From positions 1-64,000 of the forward strand of contig JAPKMW010000057.1 of NCBI GenBank assembly GCA_026645575.1: 64,000 nucleotides of DNA. The letters are read 5' to 3'. Origin of the DNA: Caldilineaceae bacterium (GTDB lineage Bacteria > Chloroflexota > Anaerolineae > Caldilineales > Caldilineaceae). Shown here piece by piece: positions 35,695-44,241 of the stretch (position 1 is its first letter; the number at the start of each line of letters is the position of its first letter). The notes beneath the pieces were generated by a model. It searched no databases. It saw only the letters and a list, made by a program, of their open reading frames with translations, and had not been told where the DNA came from. Made by a program: the position numbers and the translations under genes.

Positions 35695-36627
35695 ATGAAC
35701 CATCGCGGCACCCATAACGCATTGCCCGACGACCGCAATGCCAACGTGTTAATCTACATCAACGGCGAATTAGTACCTCGGCATGAAGCCAAAATTTCTG
35801 TCTTTGACAGCGGCTATCTGGTCGGCGACGGCATCTGGGAAGGGGTGCGCTTGCATGACGGCGTCTTTGTCTTTCTTGATGAGCATCTCAATCGCCTCTT
35901 TCAGGCCGCCAAGATGACCCATATCAACCTGGGTCTAAGCCGGGAGGAGTTGACCGCTGCGCTCTACCAAACCGTGCGCGCCAACGGGATGCACGATGGC
36001 GTCCATGTCCGGCTGATGGTGACACGCGGCACCAAAAAGACCCCGTCGCAAGACCCGCGGCTGGTCATTGGCCCGCCCAACATTGTCATCATTGCCGAAC
36101 ACAAATTGGCCGATCCAGCGACAGCGGATGCTGGGGTGCGCCTCTTCACTTCCACCGTGCGCCGTGGCTCGCCCGATTATCTTGACCCGCGGCTCAACTG
36201 TCATAGCAAATTACATGAGGTCATTGCCCTGGTGCAAGCGCTGGAAGCCGGTTACGATGAAGCGCTTATGCTTGATCTACACGGCTTTGTCGCCACCTGT
36301 AACGCCACTAACTTTTTTGTGGTGCGCAAGGACGAGGTCTGGACTTCGACCGGTCAATATTGTATGAATGGCATTACCCGCGGCAAAGTGTTGCAAATCT
36401 GTCGCCAACAGGGCATCCCCGCTTATGAGAAAAATTTCTCGCTGGTCGATGTCTACGACGCCGACGAAGCCTTTGTCACCGGCACCTTTGGCGGGTTGAC
36501 GCCGGTTATCAACGTCGATGGGCGGGTTATTGGCGAAGGCAAGTTGGGGCCGATGACCCGCCGCCTGCGCACGCTCTATTATGAAACGATCCATGCGTGG
36601 GTCGCTGTACATGGGGGTAAAGGGTAG
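35695..36627 (+). CDS. Class IV PLP aminotransferase (branched-chain / D-amino acid type)
   Basis: A 310-residue fold type IV enzyme. The N-terminal VLIYINGELVPRHEAKISVF then DSGYLVGDGIWEGVR is the family opening. The Schiff-base Lys is in LNCHSKLHEVIALV, and the phosphate-binding segments are CNATNFFVV and NGITRGKVLQI, with FVTGTFGGLTPV at the end. It transfers amino groups on branched-chain or related amino acids, or acts as D-amino acid transaminase or aminodeoxychorismate lyase; subfamily is not decidable by eye. AAGGAGC upstream of the ATG is a good ribosome binding site. It precedes the second sugar importer but is separated by about 370 bp. Confidence 0.9.
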   Translation: MNHRGTHNALPDDRNANVLIYINGELVPRHEAKISVFDSGYLVGDGIWEGVRLHDGVFVFLDEHLNRLFQAAKMTHINLGLSREELTAALYQTVRANGMHDGVHVRLMVTRGTKKTPSQDPRLVIGPPNIVIIAEHKLADPATADAGVRLFTSTVRRGSPDYLDPRLNCHSKLHEVIALVQALEAGYDEALMLDLHGFVATCNATNFFVVRKDEVWTSTGQYCMNGITRGKVLQICRQQGIPAYEKNFSLVDVYDADEAFVTGTFGGLTPVINVDGRVIGEGKLGPMTRRLRTLYYETIHAWVAVHGGKG

Positions 36628-37000
36628 AAGACAGAGAAGCAGAAGACAGGAAGCCAAAAATAATCACCCAATAACCAATGCGAACATGCATGAGGCAAAG
36701 TGACTAATAGAGACGGCGATGGGCTGGGCAAAAAGTGTGGTTGCGCATTTATCAGATTATGGGATACAATAGCGGTATCGCCTACCCCCTCGTTCTGATT
36801 CATCAATCGACAATCAATTTGGGTTGATACTACGCACGACTTTTGTTGCTTCTAGCCCCTTTGCCGGGCTATTGCAAATATCAGTAGACTGTAACGTCGT
36901 CACGGCGCCACTAGACCAACTCTGGACTACGCGACTACACGACTGCGGACTACTGACTATAGCTTATCTCAACGATGCAGCTTGCAAATGAGGAGGAGAT
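36628..37000. other. Intergenic with possible promoter and word repeats
   Basis: Gap of 373 bp ahead of the second sugar importer. A possible promoter lies at 36741-36770. From about 36923 to 36959 the sequence repeats GGACTAC-like words (ending GCGGACTACTGACTAT), matching words found at 60338-60426. No gene seen. Confidence 0.5.
36741..36770 (+). promoter_or_regulatory. Possible promoter of second sugar importer
   Basis: TTGCGC (36741-36746), 18 bp, TACAAT (36765-36770), about 230 bp upstream of the binding-protein gene. Only a moderate match. Confidence 0.35.
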
Positions 37001-38302
37001 ATGATGATTCGTCGTTCGTCGTGGAAGATGCTCTTTGCCGTGATGATGGTCGTTACGTTGTTGGCGGCCTGTGTGGCGCCCGGCGCCGCTCCGGCTGGTG
37101 GTAGTGCGGCTACCGGCGGGGAAAAGGTCAAAGTTGTTTATTGGGCGCATAACTTTGAACCGCGGGTGGAACTGGACAAGAAGTATATCGCCCAGTTCAT
37201 GGAAGCCAACCCCGATATCGAAGTGGAGTATGAAGTCATCCCCAGCGATTTTGATGCCAAATTGCGCACAGCGCTCGCTTCTGGGCAAGGGCCGGATCTC
37301 TTTGCCCAGTGGAATGGCGACATTGGCACCTTCTTTGCCGAAGGGGCGATTGCGCCAGTGAGTGCGGAAGCGCTGGGCCTGGCGTCGCAAGAGGAGTTGA
37401 TGAATCAATATGTTGCGCCGGAGAACACCTTACAAGGCGCCATCTTTGACGGCAAGCTCTATGGCATTCCCAACGAAGTGAGCATCTACGCCTGTTATGT
37501 CAACAAGGCGCTCTTTGCCGAAGCCGGCCTGGACGCCGACGCCGATTTCCCGACCACCTGGGAACAGATGAAAGAGGTCTCCGAAAAGTTGACCAAGCGT
37601 GACGCCGATGGAAAGCTGGTGCAGCAAGGTTTTGACTTCGACTGGGGCGCCTCAGTCTGGATGTATCTGCAATGGGGGGCGATGGTGCGCCAACTGGGCG
37701 GCTCCGAACTCCAGCCCGATTCGGAAGAAGCACTCAAGGCGATGGAATATTGGGTGAACTGGGCTACGGAATGGGGTCTGGGCGGCCCGGCCTACTGGAC
37801 CAGCCAAACCGATGATTTCACCGCCAGCAAAGTGGCGATCAAATGTGGTATGGGGTCGTGGGCCAAGCCAGTGATTGAGGAAGCCGGGATTGACTATACC
37901 GTTAAGCCAGTGCCGATCTGGGAAAATGCCGTCAACCAGAATCACTTTGACACCTATGCCTACTTCCATATGGTCAACTCCCGTTCGGCGCCCGAAGTGC
38001 AAGCGGCGGCCTGGAAGCTGGCATATTACCTGGATTCCTTCCCCATCGATTACATGGTTAACACCGGTCTGTTGCAACCCAAGAAAGAACTGGCCGAATC
38101 CCAAGAATTCCAGGACATTCCCTATCTCGATCTCTTCCTCAAGCAGATGGAGGTGAGCATGTATTCACCCCGGTCGGCGAGCTTCATCGAGATTGCCGAT
38201 GCCCTGGCCCGCGCCCGCGACCGCAGCGTTGTCGATGGCATGGCGATCCCTGAATCGTTGAAGATCGCCCAAGAGGAGATCGACAAGATTATGGCTGAAT
38301 AG
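37001..38302 (+). CDS. ABC sugar importer, substrate-binding lipoprotein
   Basis: A 433-residue solute-binding protein with lipobox LLAAC (Cys24) after a hydrophobic leader. The mature domain shows KVVYWAHNFEPRVELDKKYI, VEYEVIPSDFDAKLRTALAS, GQGPDLFAQWNGD, GKLYGIPNEVSIYACYVNKA, and a late KCGMGSWAKPVIEEAGIDYT. This is the family-1 (UgpB/MalE-like) pattern. The sugar is unknown. GAGGAGGAG upstream of two adjacent ATGs gives a strong site. A tandem-word hairpin lies between this gene and the permeases, the same arrangement as in the first importer. Confidence 0.92.
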   Translation: MMIRRSSWKMLFAVMMVVTLLAACVAPGAAPAGGSAATGGEKVKVVYWAHNFEPRVELDKKYIAQFMEANPDIEVEYEVIPSDFDAKLRTALASGQGPDLFAQWNGDIGTFFAEGAIAPVSAEALGLASQEELMNQYVAPENTLQGAIFDGKLYGIPNEVSIYACYVNKALFAEAGLDADADFPTTWEQMKEVSEKLTKRDADGKLVQQGFDFDWGASVWMYLQWGAMVRQLGGSELQPDSEEALKAMEYWVNWATEWGLGGPAYWTSQTDDFTASKVAIKCGMGSWAKPVIEEAGIDYTVKPVPIWENAVNQNHFDTYAYFHMVNSRSAPEVQAAAWKLAYYLDSFPIDYMVNTGLLQPKKELAESQEFQDIPYLDLFLKQMEVSMYSPRSASFIEIADALARARDRSVVDGMAIPESLKIAQEEIDKIMAE

Positions 38303-38339
38303 CCGTGTAAGTAAGGCTGTTTTGTGTGGTAAGGAGATA

Positions 38340-38407
38340 ATGAGAGAAAGAGATTGAGAGATTAGATCCTGACTAATCTCTCAATCTCCTAATCTCTCAA
38401 TCTCTCC
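38340..38407. repeat. Tandem-word hairpin (GAGATTGAGAGATT)
   Basis: GAGATTGAGAGATTAG on the left faces CTAATCTCTCAATCTC on the right around a short loop. The words are nearly those of 28914-28999, and the position (between binding-protein and first permease gene) is the same. Confidence 0.9.
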
Positions 38408-38424
38408 TTTTTGGGAGAAAGCTC

Positions 38425-39381
38425 GTGACCGGACAACAACTATCGATCAACCCCAATGCACAAGCCCGACGCGCCTCGGCTGGGCTGGGGGTTCGTTTCA
38501 AACGAAATCTGATCTTTCGGCGCAGCATCTATGGCATAATTTTTGTGGCGCCGGCCATGCTCTTCTTCTTGATCTTCAGTCTCTACCCGATGGTCAATGG
38601 CTTTTACATGAGCCTGACCGAGTATACGCTACTCCGCCCGCCGGTCTGGATTGGCTTTGATAATTACATCGACCTGCTGGAAAACAAAGAATTTTTGAAT
38701 GGCCTTTGGGTCACTTTTGTGTTTGTGCTGGGCACTACCATCCCCAAATGGATCTTGTCGCTGGCGCTGGCATTGCTCTTTGTGCAAGCCTTTTGGGGGC
38801 GCGAACTTTTTAAGGTGCTTTATTTTACGCCGACGCTGCTCTCCGGTGTCGTGGTCTCGCTCGTTTGGAAATTGATTTTTCATGCCAATGGGTTGGCAAC
38901 GGCGTTGATCGGCCCCTACACCAGGCAAGCGGAAATCTTTTGGTTAGCCAGTTCTGCACTGACCCCACTGGCGTTGATCATGGTCGATAACTGGGCCGGC
39001 ATCCCCTTCTTTATGATTGTTTGGATCGCCGGGCTGGTGGGCATTCCCAAGGAGTTTTATGAAGCGGCGTTGATCGATGGCGCCGGACGGTGGCAAGCCT
39101 TTCGTCATGTGACCTTACCTTTACTTCGCCCAACAACGCTCTTTGTCGTGGTGGTTTCGACCATTGGCGCCTTACAAGCCTTCTCGCTCCAATTTATTAT
39201 GACACGCGGCGGCCCCAGCAATGTCACAACAACAGTTGCGCTGCTGGTCTATAAATATGGCTTTGAATATTTCAAGATGGGGGTAGCGGCGGCAATGTCG
39301 GTCATCATGTTCCTGGCGATCATTGCCATTACCATCCTGCAAATTCGCGGCATGCGTTCCGAGGAAACCAGCTACACCTAA
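38425..39381 (+). CDS. ABC sugar importer permease
   Basis: A 318-residue permease, GTG start with GGGAGAAA upstream. A basic cytosolic tail is followed by the first helix (GIIFVAPAMLFFLIFSLYPM), with six helices in total. The EAA loop is EAALIDGAGRWQAFRHVTLP. It matches the UgpA/LacF group. The second permease starts nine bases after its stop, so they form one operon with the binding protein. Confidence 0.92.
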   Translation: MTGQQLSINPNAQARRASAGLGVRFKRNLIFRRSIYGIIFVAPAMLFFLIFSLYPMVNGFYMSLTEYTLLRPPVWIGFDNYIDLLENKEFLNGLWVTFVFVLGTTIPKWILSLALALLFVQAFWGRELFKVLYFTPTLLSGVVVSLVWKLIFHANGLATALIGPYTRQAEIFWLASSALTPLALIMVDNWAGIPFFMIVWIAGLVGIPKEFYEAALIDGAGRWQAFRHVTLPLLRPTTLFVVVVSTIGALQAFSLQFIMTRGGPSNVTTTVALLVYKYGFEYFKMGVAAAMSVIMFLAIIAITILQIRGMRSEETSYT

Positions 39382-39390
39382 GGGGGCCTT

Positions 39391-40248
39391 ATGGTACAGA
39401 CACAACGGACTTCTGCCTACTATATCAACCGCGCGCTGAAAAACTTACTACTCTATGCAGTGGTGATTGCCGGTCTCTTTATCTTTTGTGTGCCGGTCTA
39501 TTACATGGTCACCACCAGCGTCAAGGCCGAATCCGAGGTGGTGGCGATCCCCATTCACTGGCTGCCCCATGAATTTCAACCGCAAAACTACCCCGAAGCC
39601 TTCAAAACTGCGCCCTTTAGTCTTTACTTTTATAACAGCCTGGTGGTTGCTATTGCCGTGGTCGCCTCAACGCTCTTGTTTAGTGCGTTGGCCGGTTATG
39701 GCTTTGCCAAGTTCTCTTTTCCCGGCAAGGCGCTCTGCTTTCTGCTGGTTCTCAGCACCATGATGATCCCCTTCCAGATTTTGCTCATCCCGCTCTATGT
39801 ACTGGTGCATGGGCTGGGCTGGACGAACAATTACGCCGGCTTAATCATTCCAGGAGCATTAAGCGCCTTTGGCGTTTTTCTCATGCGTCAATTTTGCTTG
39901 ACTTTGCCCGATGAATTGCTGGACGCCGCCCGCATCGACGGCGCCGGTGAACTGGGTATCTTCTGGCGGATTGTCTTGCCGCTGCTCAAGCCGCCGCTGG
40001 CCTCGCTGGCGATCATCACTTTCTTGGGCAGTTGGAATAACTTTCTATGGCCGTTGATTGTGGTCAACAAAGGTCATCTTTTTACCCTGCCGGTGGGTAT
40101 GACAGTCTTTACGCAACCCATGCGCGCCCCCTACTGGACCTATATCATGGCCGTCTCCACCGTGGCGACCTTGCCCGTTGTGATCGTTTTTCTTGCTTTA
40201 CAAAAATATTTTATTCAAGGTGTCGTTCTCTCCGGTATGAAGGGGTAG
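39391..40248 (+). CDS. ABC sugar importer permease
   Basis: A 285-residue permease with six helices. The EAA loop is DAARIDGAGELGIFWRIVLP, and the C-terminus QKYFIQGVVLSGMKG is the usual ending of UgpE/MalG-like permeases. It completes the importer without an ATPase, which must be supplied from elsewhere (MsmK/MalK-type ATPases are often shared). A tandem-word hairpin follows. Confidence 0.93.
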   Translation: MVQTQRTSAYYINRALKNLLLYAVVIAGLFIFCVPVYYMVTTSVKAESEVVAIPIHWLPHEFQPQNYPEAFKTAPFSLYFYNSLVVAIAVVASTLLFSALAGYGFAKFSFPGKALCFLLVLSTMMIPFQILLIPLYVLVHGLGWTNNYAGLIIPGALSAFGVFLMRQFCLTLPDELLDAARIDGAGELGIFWRIVLPLLKPPLASLAIITFLGSWNNFLWPLIVVNKGHLFTLPVGMTVFTQPMRAPYWTYIMAVSTVATLPVVIVFLALQKYFIQGVVLSGMKG

Positions 40249-40293
40249 TCTCGACCAAAAACGACTTACGGAATTGCAATAGTATTTGGTATT

Positions 40294-40360
40294 GGATATT
40301 GGGTATTAAGTATTGGGGCTTCCTGTCTGCGCTCCGATAAATACCCAATACCCAATATCC
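40294..40360. repeat. Tandem-word hairpin (GGATATTGGGTATT)
   Basis: GGATATTGGGTATT (40294-40307) pairs perfectly with 40347-40360. Flanking words (GTATTTGGTATT, AAGTATTGGG) extend the pairing imperfectly. The same words occur in direct orientation at 31102-31130. Confidence 0.88.
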
Positions 40361-40388
40361 AACTTTTCTGATTGAAAGGAACCGATTG

Positions 40389-41225
40389 ATGTCTACTGCT
40401 CCCTGGCCCGCGGCTGAACCTGATCTGACCACGATCTTAGCCAATTATCCAAACCCCATCCAAGCCCTGGCGGCAACGGAAACGCCGGCAACGGTGATCC
40501 GGCAAGCCTATGACCCAGCGGAATGCGCCACCCTGGTGAAGCGTTTTGTCCAATGGGGGTTGATGCGCGACCCCAACGATGTCAATAGCGCCGACAAGCG
40601 CACCCGCATTGACATCGGCACCAGCTTGGGCAATCGCGGCCATGACAAAGAGGGCTTTCTCAATCATGCCGTCGGCACCCATGAACTCTTTCCCCACCTC
40701 TTCAGTGGCTTTACCGATCCGGTAAAAACCATGTATGACGCGCTTTCTGCTCTGGCGCCGGGCAAGGAAGTCAAGACGGCACGCGAGGCCGATGGCCGGC
40801 TCTATGGCCCAGCGATCTTCCGCATCCACTATACGACCCACAGCTACATCCCCCATATTGACAGCGTGCGGCTGCGCGAAAAGCGCACCAACTATGCGGT
40901 CTACCGCTTTCAGCATCAATTCGCCGGCATCCTCTGCCTGCAAAATGCGCTCCACGGTGAACGCAGCGCCCAAACCATTGTCCACAATTGCCTATGGAAC
41001 GAAGAGGAGATTCAACCCCATTTGACCAATGGCACCTTTCACACCTTTGCCAAAGAAAACGGGATCGGGCAATACCGCGTGGATCTGGCGCCGGGGGATC
41101 TCTATTTCTTCAACACCCACTGTATCCATGAGATTCCGCCGCTCGACGGCAACAACCCGCGCATTGTGTTGGCGGTCTTTATCGGCTATTCACCGGATGA
41201 CCCGGAAGTTTACGTTTGGGCGTAA
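40389..41225 (+). CDS. 2OG-Fe(II) oxygenase-like protein
   Basis: A 278-residue protein. It carries the facial triad pattern of 2-oxoglutarate/iron oxygenases: HxD in SYIPHIDSVR, a distal His in FNTHCIHEIPPL and a 2OG-anchoring Arg soon after in NNPRIVLAVF. The flanking LAPGDLYFFN is the typical strand before the distal His. No standard family name is evident to me. AAAGGAA eight bases upstream supports ATG 40389. Its stop overlaps the creatininase-family start by one base (TAATG), so they are translationally coupled and may act on the same compound, perhaps hydroxylation followed by amide hydrolysis. Confidence 0.6.
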   Translation: MSTAPWPAAEPDLTTILANYPNPIQALAATETPATVIRQAYDPAECATLVKRFVQWGLMRDPNDVNSADKRTRIDIGTSLGNRGHDKEGFLNHAVGTHELFPHLFSGFTDPVKTMYDALSALAPGKEVKTAREADGRLYGPAIFRIHYTTHSYIPHIDSVRLREKRTNYAVYRFQHQFAGILCLQNALHGERSAQTIVHNCLWNEEEIQPHLTNGTFHTFAKENGIGQYRVDLAPGDLYFFNTHCIHEIPPLDGNNPRIVLAVFIGYSPDDPEVYVWA

Positions 41226-42091
41226 TGAGTATGACAGCTAACAACACTTCTACACCAAAACCTCTGCTGGAAAGCATGACCTGGCCGGAGGCGCGCGTCG
41301 CCGCCAGCAACGGGGGACGGGTGGTGCTGTTACCCGTCGGCGCCATTGAACAACATGGCCCCCACTTGCCGGTTGATGTTGACAACCGCATCGTCGTCTG
41401 GCTCTGCAATGAAGCGGCGCGCCGCCGTCCTGACCTGATCCTCAGTGTGCCGCCAATTCATTATGGCTTCAACGAGCATAATATGGGTTTCCCCGGCACG
41501 GTCACTGTGGCGATTGACCACTTTATCAACTATGTCTTTGATGTCTGTCACAGCTTTGTGCGTCAGGGTCATACACGCATTGTGCTGATCAACGGTCACG
41601 GCTCCAATGCCATGCCCTGTGCGCTGGTGGCGCGGCGGATTGTCAACGAAACCGAAGACGCGCTCGCCGCCGCCATCAACCATTGGAGCCTGGCGCGTGA
41701 CCTGGCCGCCAACATTCGCGAAACGCCAGTCGGCGGTATGGCGCACGCTTGTGAATATGAAACATCGTGGTATCTCTTCCTCGACCCAGAAGCTGTGAAG
41801 ATGGAGCTGGCCGTGCCGGATGTAATGGCGCGGCGCACCAGCTTTACCTGGGTCGATCTCATGGGTGGAGAGGGGCCGGTCGCCTTTACCGATGACTGGT
41901 CGCGCATCTCCAACGGCTCTGGCGTAGAGGGCGATCCCATGACGGCGACGGTGGAAAAAGGACGTCAATACGCAGAAGAAGAGGTGACCAATCTCATTCG
42001 CTTCTGTGAGGAATTTCGGGCTGTACCCACCCTGCCGCGCCGTAATTACACCGCACGCGGGCAGGATGCCAACCCCTATTACCCGGGCTAA
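41225..42091 (+). CDS. Creatininase family amidohydrolase
   Basis: A 288-residue protein. Metal ligands are seen in LLPVGAIEQHGPHLPVDVDN (Glu42, His44, Asp51 region), with further ligands expected in LINGHGSN and the HACEYETS segment (His and Glu). This is the creatininase / formamide amidohydrolase fold, which opens cyclic or simple amides (creatinine, formamido-pyrimidines, mycofactocin MftE). Start ATG 41225 overlaps the previous stop; ATG 41231 is an alternative. The C-terminal NPYYPG tail is unremarkable. The real substrate is unknown. Confidence 0.9.
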   Translation: MSMTANNTSTPKPLLESMTWPEARVAASNGGRVVLLPVGAIEQHGPHLPVDVDNRIVVWLCNEAARRRPDLILSVPPIHYGFNEHNMGFPGTVTVAIDHFINYVFDVCHSFVRQGHTRIVLINGHGSNAMPCALVARRIVNETEDALAAAINHWSLARDLAANIRETPVGGMAHACEYETSWYLFLDPEAVKMELAVPDVMARRTSFTWVDLMGGEGPVAFTDDWSRISNGSGVEGDPMTATVEKGRQYAEEEVTNLIRFCEEFRAVPTLPRRNYTARGQDANPYYPG

Positions 42092-42149
42092 GCAAATCCA
42101 TTGATCGACAATAGCGCGGTGTTCGTCCTGAAGTAAACGGTTACTAAGT

Positions 42150-42210
42150 CCGCGCTCAGCCGGTCCGTGACCGGCGTCCCCAACGCCGGTCACGGACCGG
42201 CTGAGCGCGG
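42150..42210. repeat. GTCCGTGAC palindromic element, perfect 27-bp stem
   Basis: 42150-42176 pairs exactly with 42184-42210. The arm hairpin is GCCGGT-CCGTG-ACCGGC. The outer stem is CCGCGCTCA, different from the CTCGTA copies but fully compensated on the other side. It is between convergent genes. Confidence 0.95.
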
Positions 42211-42233
42211 GTAGAGACATAGAAAAAGCGCGG

Positions 42234-43124
42234 TCAATACTTCAGCTTGGCAATTTCAGCTTCCGGCAACCCTGTTATCCTGGCGATGATGGCAATGCTC
42301 ATGCCTTCTTGTAACATGGCCTGGGCGACTTCGGTGGTGCGTTGGGCAATGCCAAGTTCGACGCCTTCGGCACGGCCAATTTCAACGCCTTCGGCGCGGC
42401 CAATTTCAACGCCTTCGGCGCGCCAAGCGACGGCTACCTCACCAGCAACGGCTTCGGCAGAGGCTTCTTCCGCAAAGATGTCGCTCAGATCACGTCGCCA
42501 GCCGGGCAATAACGGCTCGCAATCAAGTTCATCTTCGATCCCGTAACGGATCGGTCGATCCGGCATGGCGGCATGGTAGGCCCAAATCATCTGATTTTCG
42601 GCATCAACATCCAACACAATCTGCACGCCATTGGCAAAGTAGAATTGGCGTTTGCGTCGTTCTTGCGAACGGCGGTTGGAAGGGGAGCGCGCTTCAATCA
42701 CAAGTTCCGGCCCCCCCGCGATCAATTCGCGATCATTGGGGCCGGTCGGAACACGATTGTTGGCTAAACGCTGCCAGGAGATCAGGCTCGCATCCGGTTT
42801 GACCACATCACCATTGCTAAAGAGACACTCCAGTTGATCGGGCATGGTCTGCCCAAAACCCATGTTGCGGGCCGACAGATCGAGCATTGCTTGTAGATTG
42901 GCGACAACACGTCGCTCGACGGGGTTTGTCATCTCTTGCCACACCAACCAGCCATTGTATAACTCAACGGCATCTTCTTCTAGGATTGTATTGACATTAT
43001 GGACGGTATAAGGGCCACGGTCACGCGCATATGCTTCGTTAATATCACGCGGCCAATCGTGCGGGTATTCTTCAACCAGATGACGCTCTTTGACCGGCGC
43101 TGCGGCCAGGACAGTTGATGTCAT
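42234..43124 (-). CDS. Uma2 family putative restriction endonuclease
   Basis: A 296-residue protein. The Uma2/DUF820 PD-(D/E)XK core is visible: VKPDASLISWQRLAN, then LVIEARSPSNRRSQERRKRQ and YFANGVQIVLDVD, where the E-x-R/K arrangement replaces the classical ExK. The C-terminus has three tandem octapeptides (RAEGVEIG type) encoded by 24-bp repeats, and a terminal helix-turn-helix-like tail MSIAIIARITGLPEAEIAKL common on these proteins. Start 43124 (MTSTVLAAA) has AAGGAAA upstream at a slightly long distance. Uma2 genes occur in large numbers in Chloroflexota and cyanobacteria; function is unproven. Confidence 0.87.
   Translation of the reverse strand: MTSTVLAAAPVKERHLVEEYPHDWPRDINEAYARDRGPYTVHNVNTILEEDAVELYNGWLVWQEMTNPVERRVVANLQAMLDLSARNMGFGQTMPDQLECLFSNGDVVKPDASLISWQRLANNRVPTGPNDRELIAGGPELVIEARSPSNRRSQERRKRQFYFANGVQIVLDVDAENQMIWAYHAAMPDRPIRYGIEDELDCEPLLPGWRRDLSDIFAEEASAEAVAGEVAVAWRAEGVEIGRAEGVEIGRAEGVELGIAQRTTEVAQAMLQEGMSIAIIARITGLPEAEIAKLKY
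42354..42422 (-). repeat. 24-bp in-frame tandem repeats in the Uma2 gene
   Basis: Three units at 42354-42377, 42378-42401 and 42402-42422 (last shortened), encoding GVEIGRAE-type octapeptides. Units two and three are nearly identical. Copy number probably varies between strains. Confidence 0.9.
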
Positions 43125-43229
43125 GGGTAACTTGTTTCCTTTTGAACCGACAACCAGTGCATAGCATTTATTATAATAGAACGGTTTTTCTGTTGTCAAT
43201 CTGTCATCCGTTGTATCATCAAGGGATAG

Positions 43230-43258
43230 TTGGCCGAATCCTCAATCCTAGGTACAAT
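43230..43258 (+). promoter_or_regulatory. Possible promoter of the deacylase gene
   Basis: TTGGCC (43230-43235), 17 bp, TACAAT (43253-43258), about 50 bp ahead of the start codon at 43311. Confidence 0.45.
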
Positions 43259-43310
43259 AAGAAATACAACCCAAAGCAACGCCCTTACAACAAACCCAAA
43301 GGAATACAGA

Positions 43311-44237
43311 ATGAGTCAAGTGTGGGAGCGTTTACACCCTGGCGAGAGCTATCGCGGCTGGTGGGAGTTCGACCAATTTAACCTGCCGGCCATACCACTT
43401 CTGACGGCGCGTGGCGTCCACGATGGCCCGGTGGTGGTTGTCACCGGCGCTGTCCACGGCGATGAATACGAAGGGCCGGCGGCGATTCATCGGCTCTTTA
43501 ACGAACTGGACACCAGCGCGTTGTCCGGCACAGTGATCGGTCTGCCAATTGTTAACATGGCAGGCTGGCAGGCGCGCTCACGGGTGTCGCCGCTGGATGG
43601 GATGGATCTCAATCGCGTCTTCCCCGGTTCGACCACGGGCCAACCGACCGGCCCCAGTGCTGCCTTGGCACAGGCGGTTTTTACCACCTTTGTCCGCCCT
43701 TGCGATGTGCTGGTTGATCTTCACAGCGGTGGCGCCAAACTGGTTCACCTGCCGATGGTCGGCTGGTATGCCGGGGATACCCGTGCGGAACAGTTGGCGC
43801 GTACCTTTGATCCGGCCTTGCATCCCTGGTTGATCCCCGATCGCGCTGGCGTTCTCTCGTGTGAAGCCCGGCGCGCCGGCAAAGTGGCGCTGGGGGCGGA
43901 GTGGGGTGGCGGCGCCAAACTGGATACCCTAGGCATAGCGGCTTATGTGGCCGGTCTCCAGCGTCTCATAGCGACGCTGGCAGGCAGGTCCTCTGAACTG
44001 GCGGCTGATCAACGGGCGCCCATCGCCGGCGCCTACCAACAGGTTGAAGCCGCCGGTCTTTTTGTGGCCGATGTGGCGCTCGGCGCTGCCATTGCGGTGG
44101 GTGGCGCGCTAGGCCGCTTATATGATCCGCTTGGGCACCCAGTCGCCACGGTGCGCGCCGAATGGGCAGGGATGGTGGCAGCGTTGGCGCACAATGCCCT
44201 GCTGGATGCCGGGGATCGGGTGGCTTATATTGGGTAA
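43311..44237 (+). CDS. Succinylglutamate desuccinylase / aspartoacylase family deacylase
   Basis: A 308-residue M14-like zinc hydrolase. Zinc ligands are His49 and Glu52 in TGAVHGDEYEGP and a His in VLVDLHSGGAK. GMDLNRVFPG is the typical substrate-binding loop with Asn-Arg. A late beta domain closes the chain (GLFVADVALGAAIAVGGALG then DPLGHPVATVRAE), as in deacylases of N-acyl amino acids and of ectoine derivatives. Start 43311 has AAAGGAA upstream. With the nitrilase and creatininase-family genes next to it, it points to catabolism of acylated or amidated small nitrogen compounds. Confidence 0.9.
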   Translation: MSQVWERLHPGESYRGWWEFDQFNLPAIPLLTARGVHDGPVVVVTGAVHGDEYEGPAAIHRLFNELDTSALSGTVIGLPIVNMAGWQARSRVSPLDGMDLNRVFPGSTTGQPTGPSAALAQAVFTTFVRPCDVLVDLHSGGAKLVHLPMVGWYAGDTRAEQLARTFDPALHPWLIPDRAGVLSCEARRAGKVALGAEWGGGAKLDTLGIAAYVAGLQRLIATLAGRSSELAADQRAPIAGAYQQVEAAGLFVADVALGAAIAVGGALGRLYDPLGHPVATVRAEWAGMVAALAHNALLDAGDRVAYIG

Positions 44238-44241
44238 ACAG

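Noticed and set aside
41330..42220. 296-residue minus-strand frame opposite the creatininase-family gene
   Set aside because: Its C-terminus covers a metal-binding motif region of the real gene and its start lies inside a palindromic repeat.
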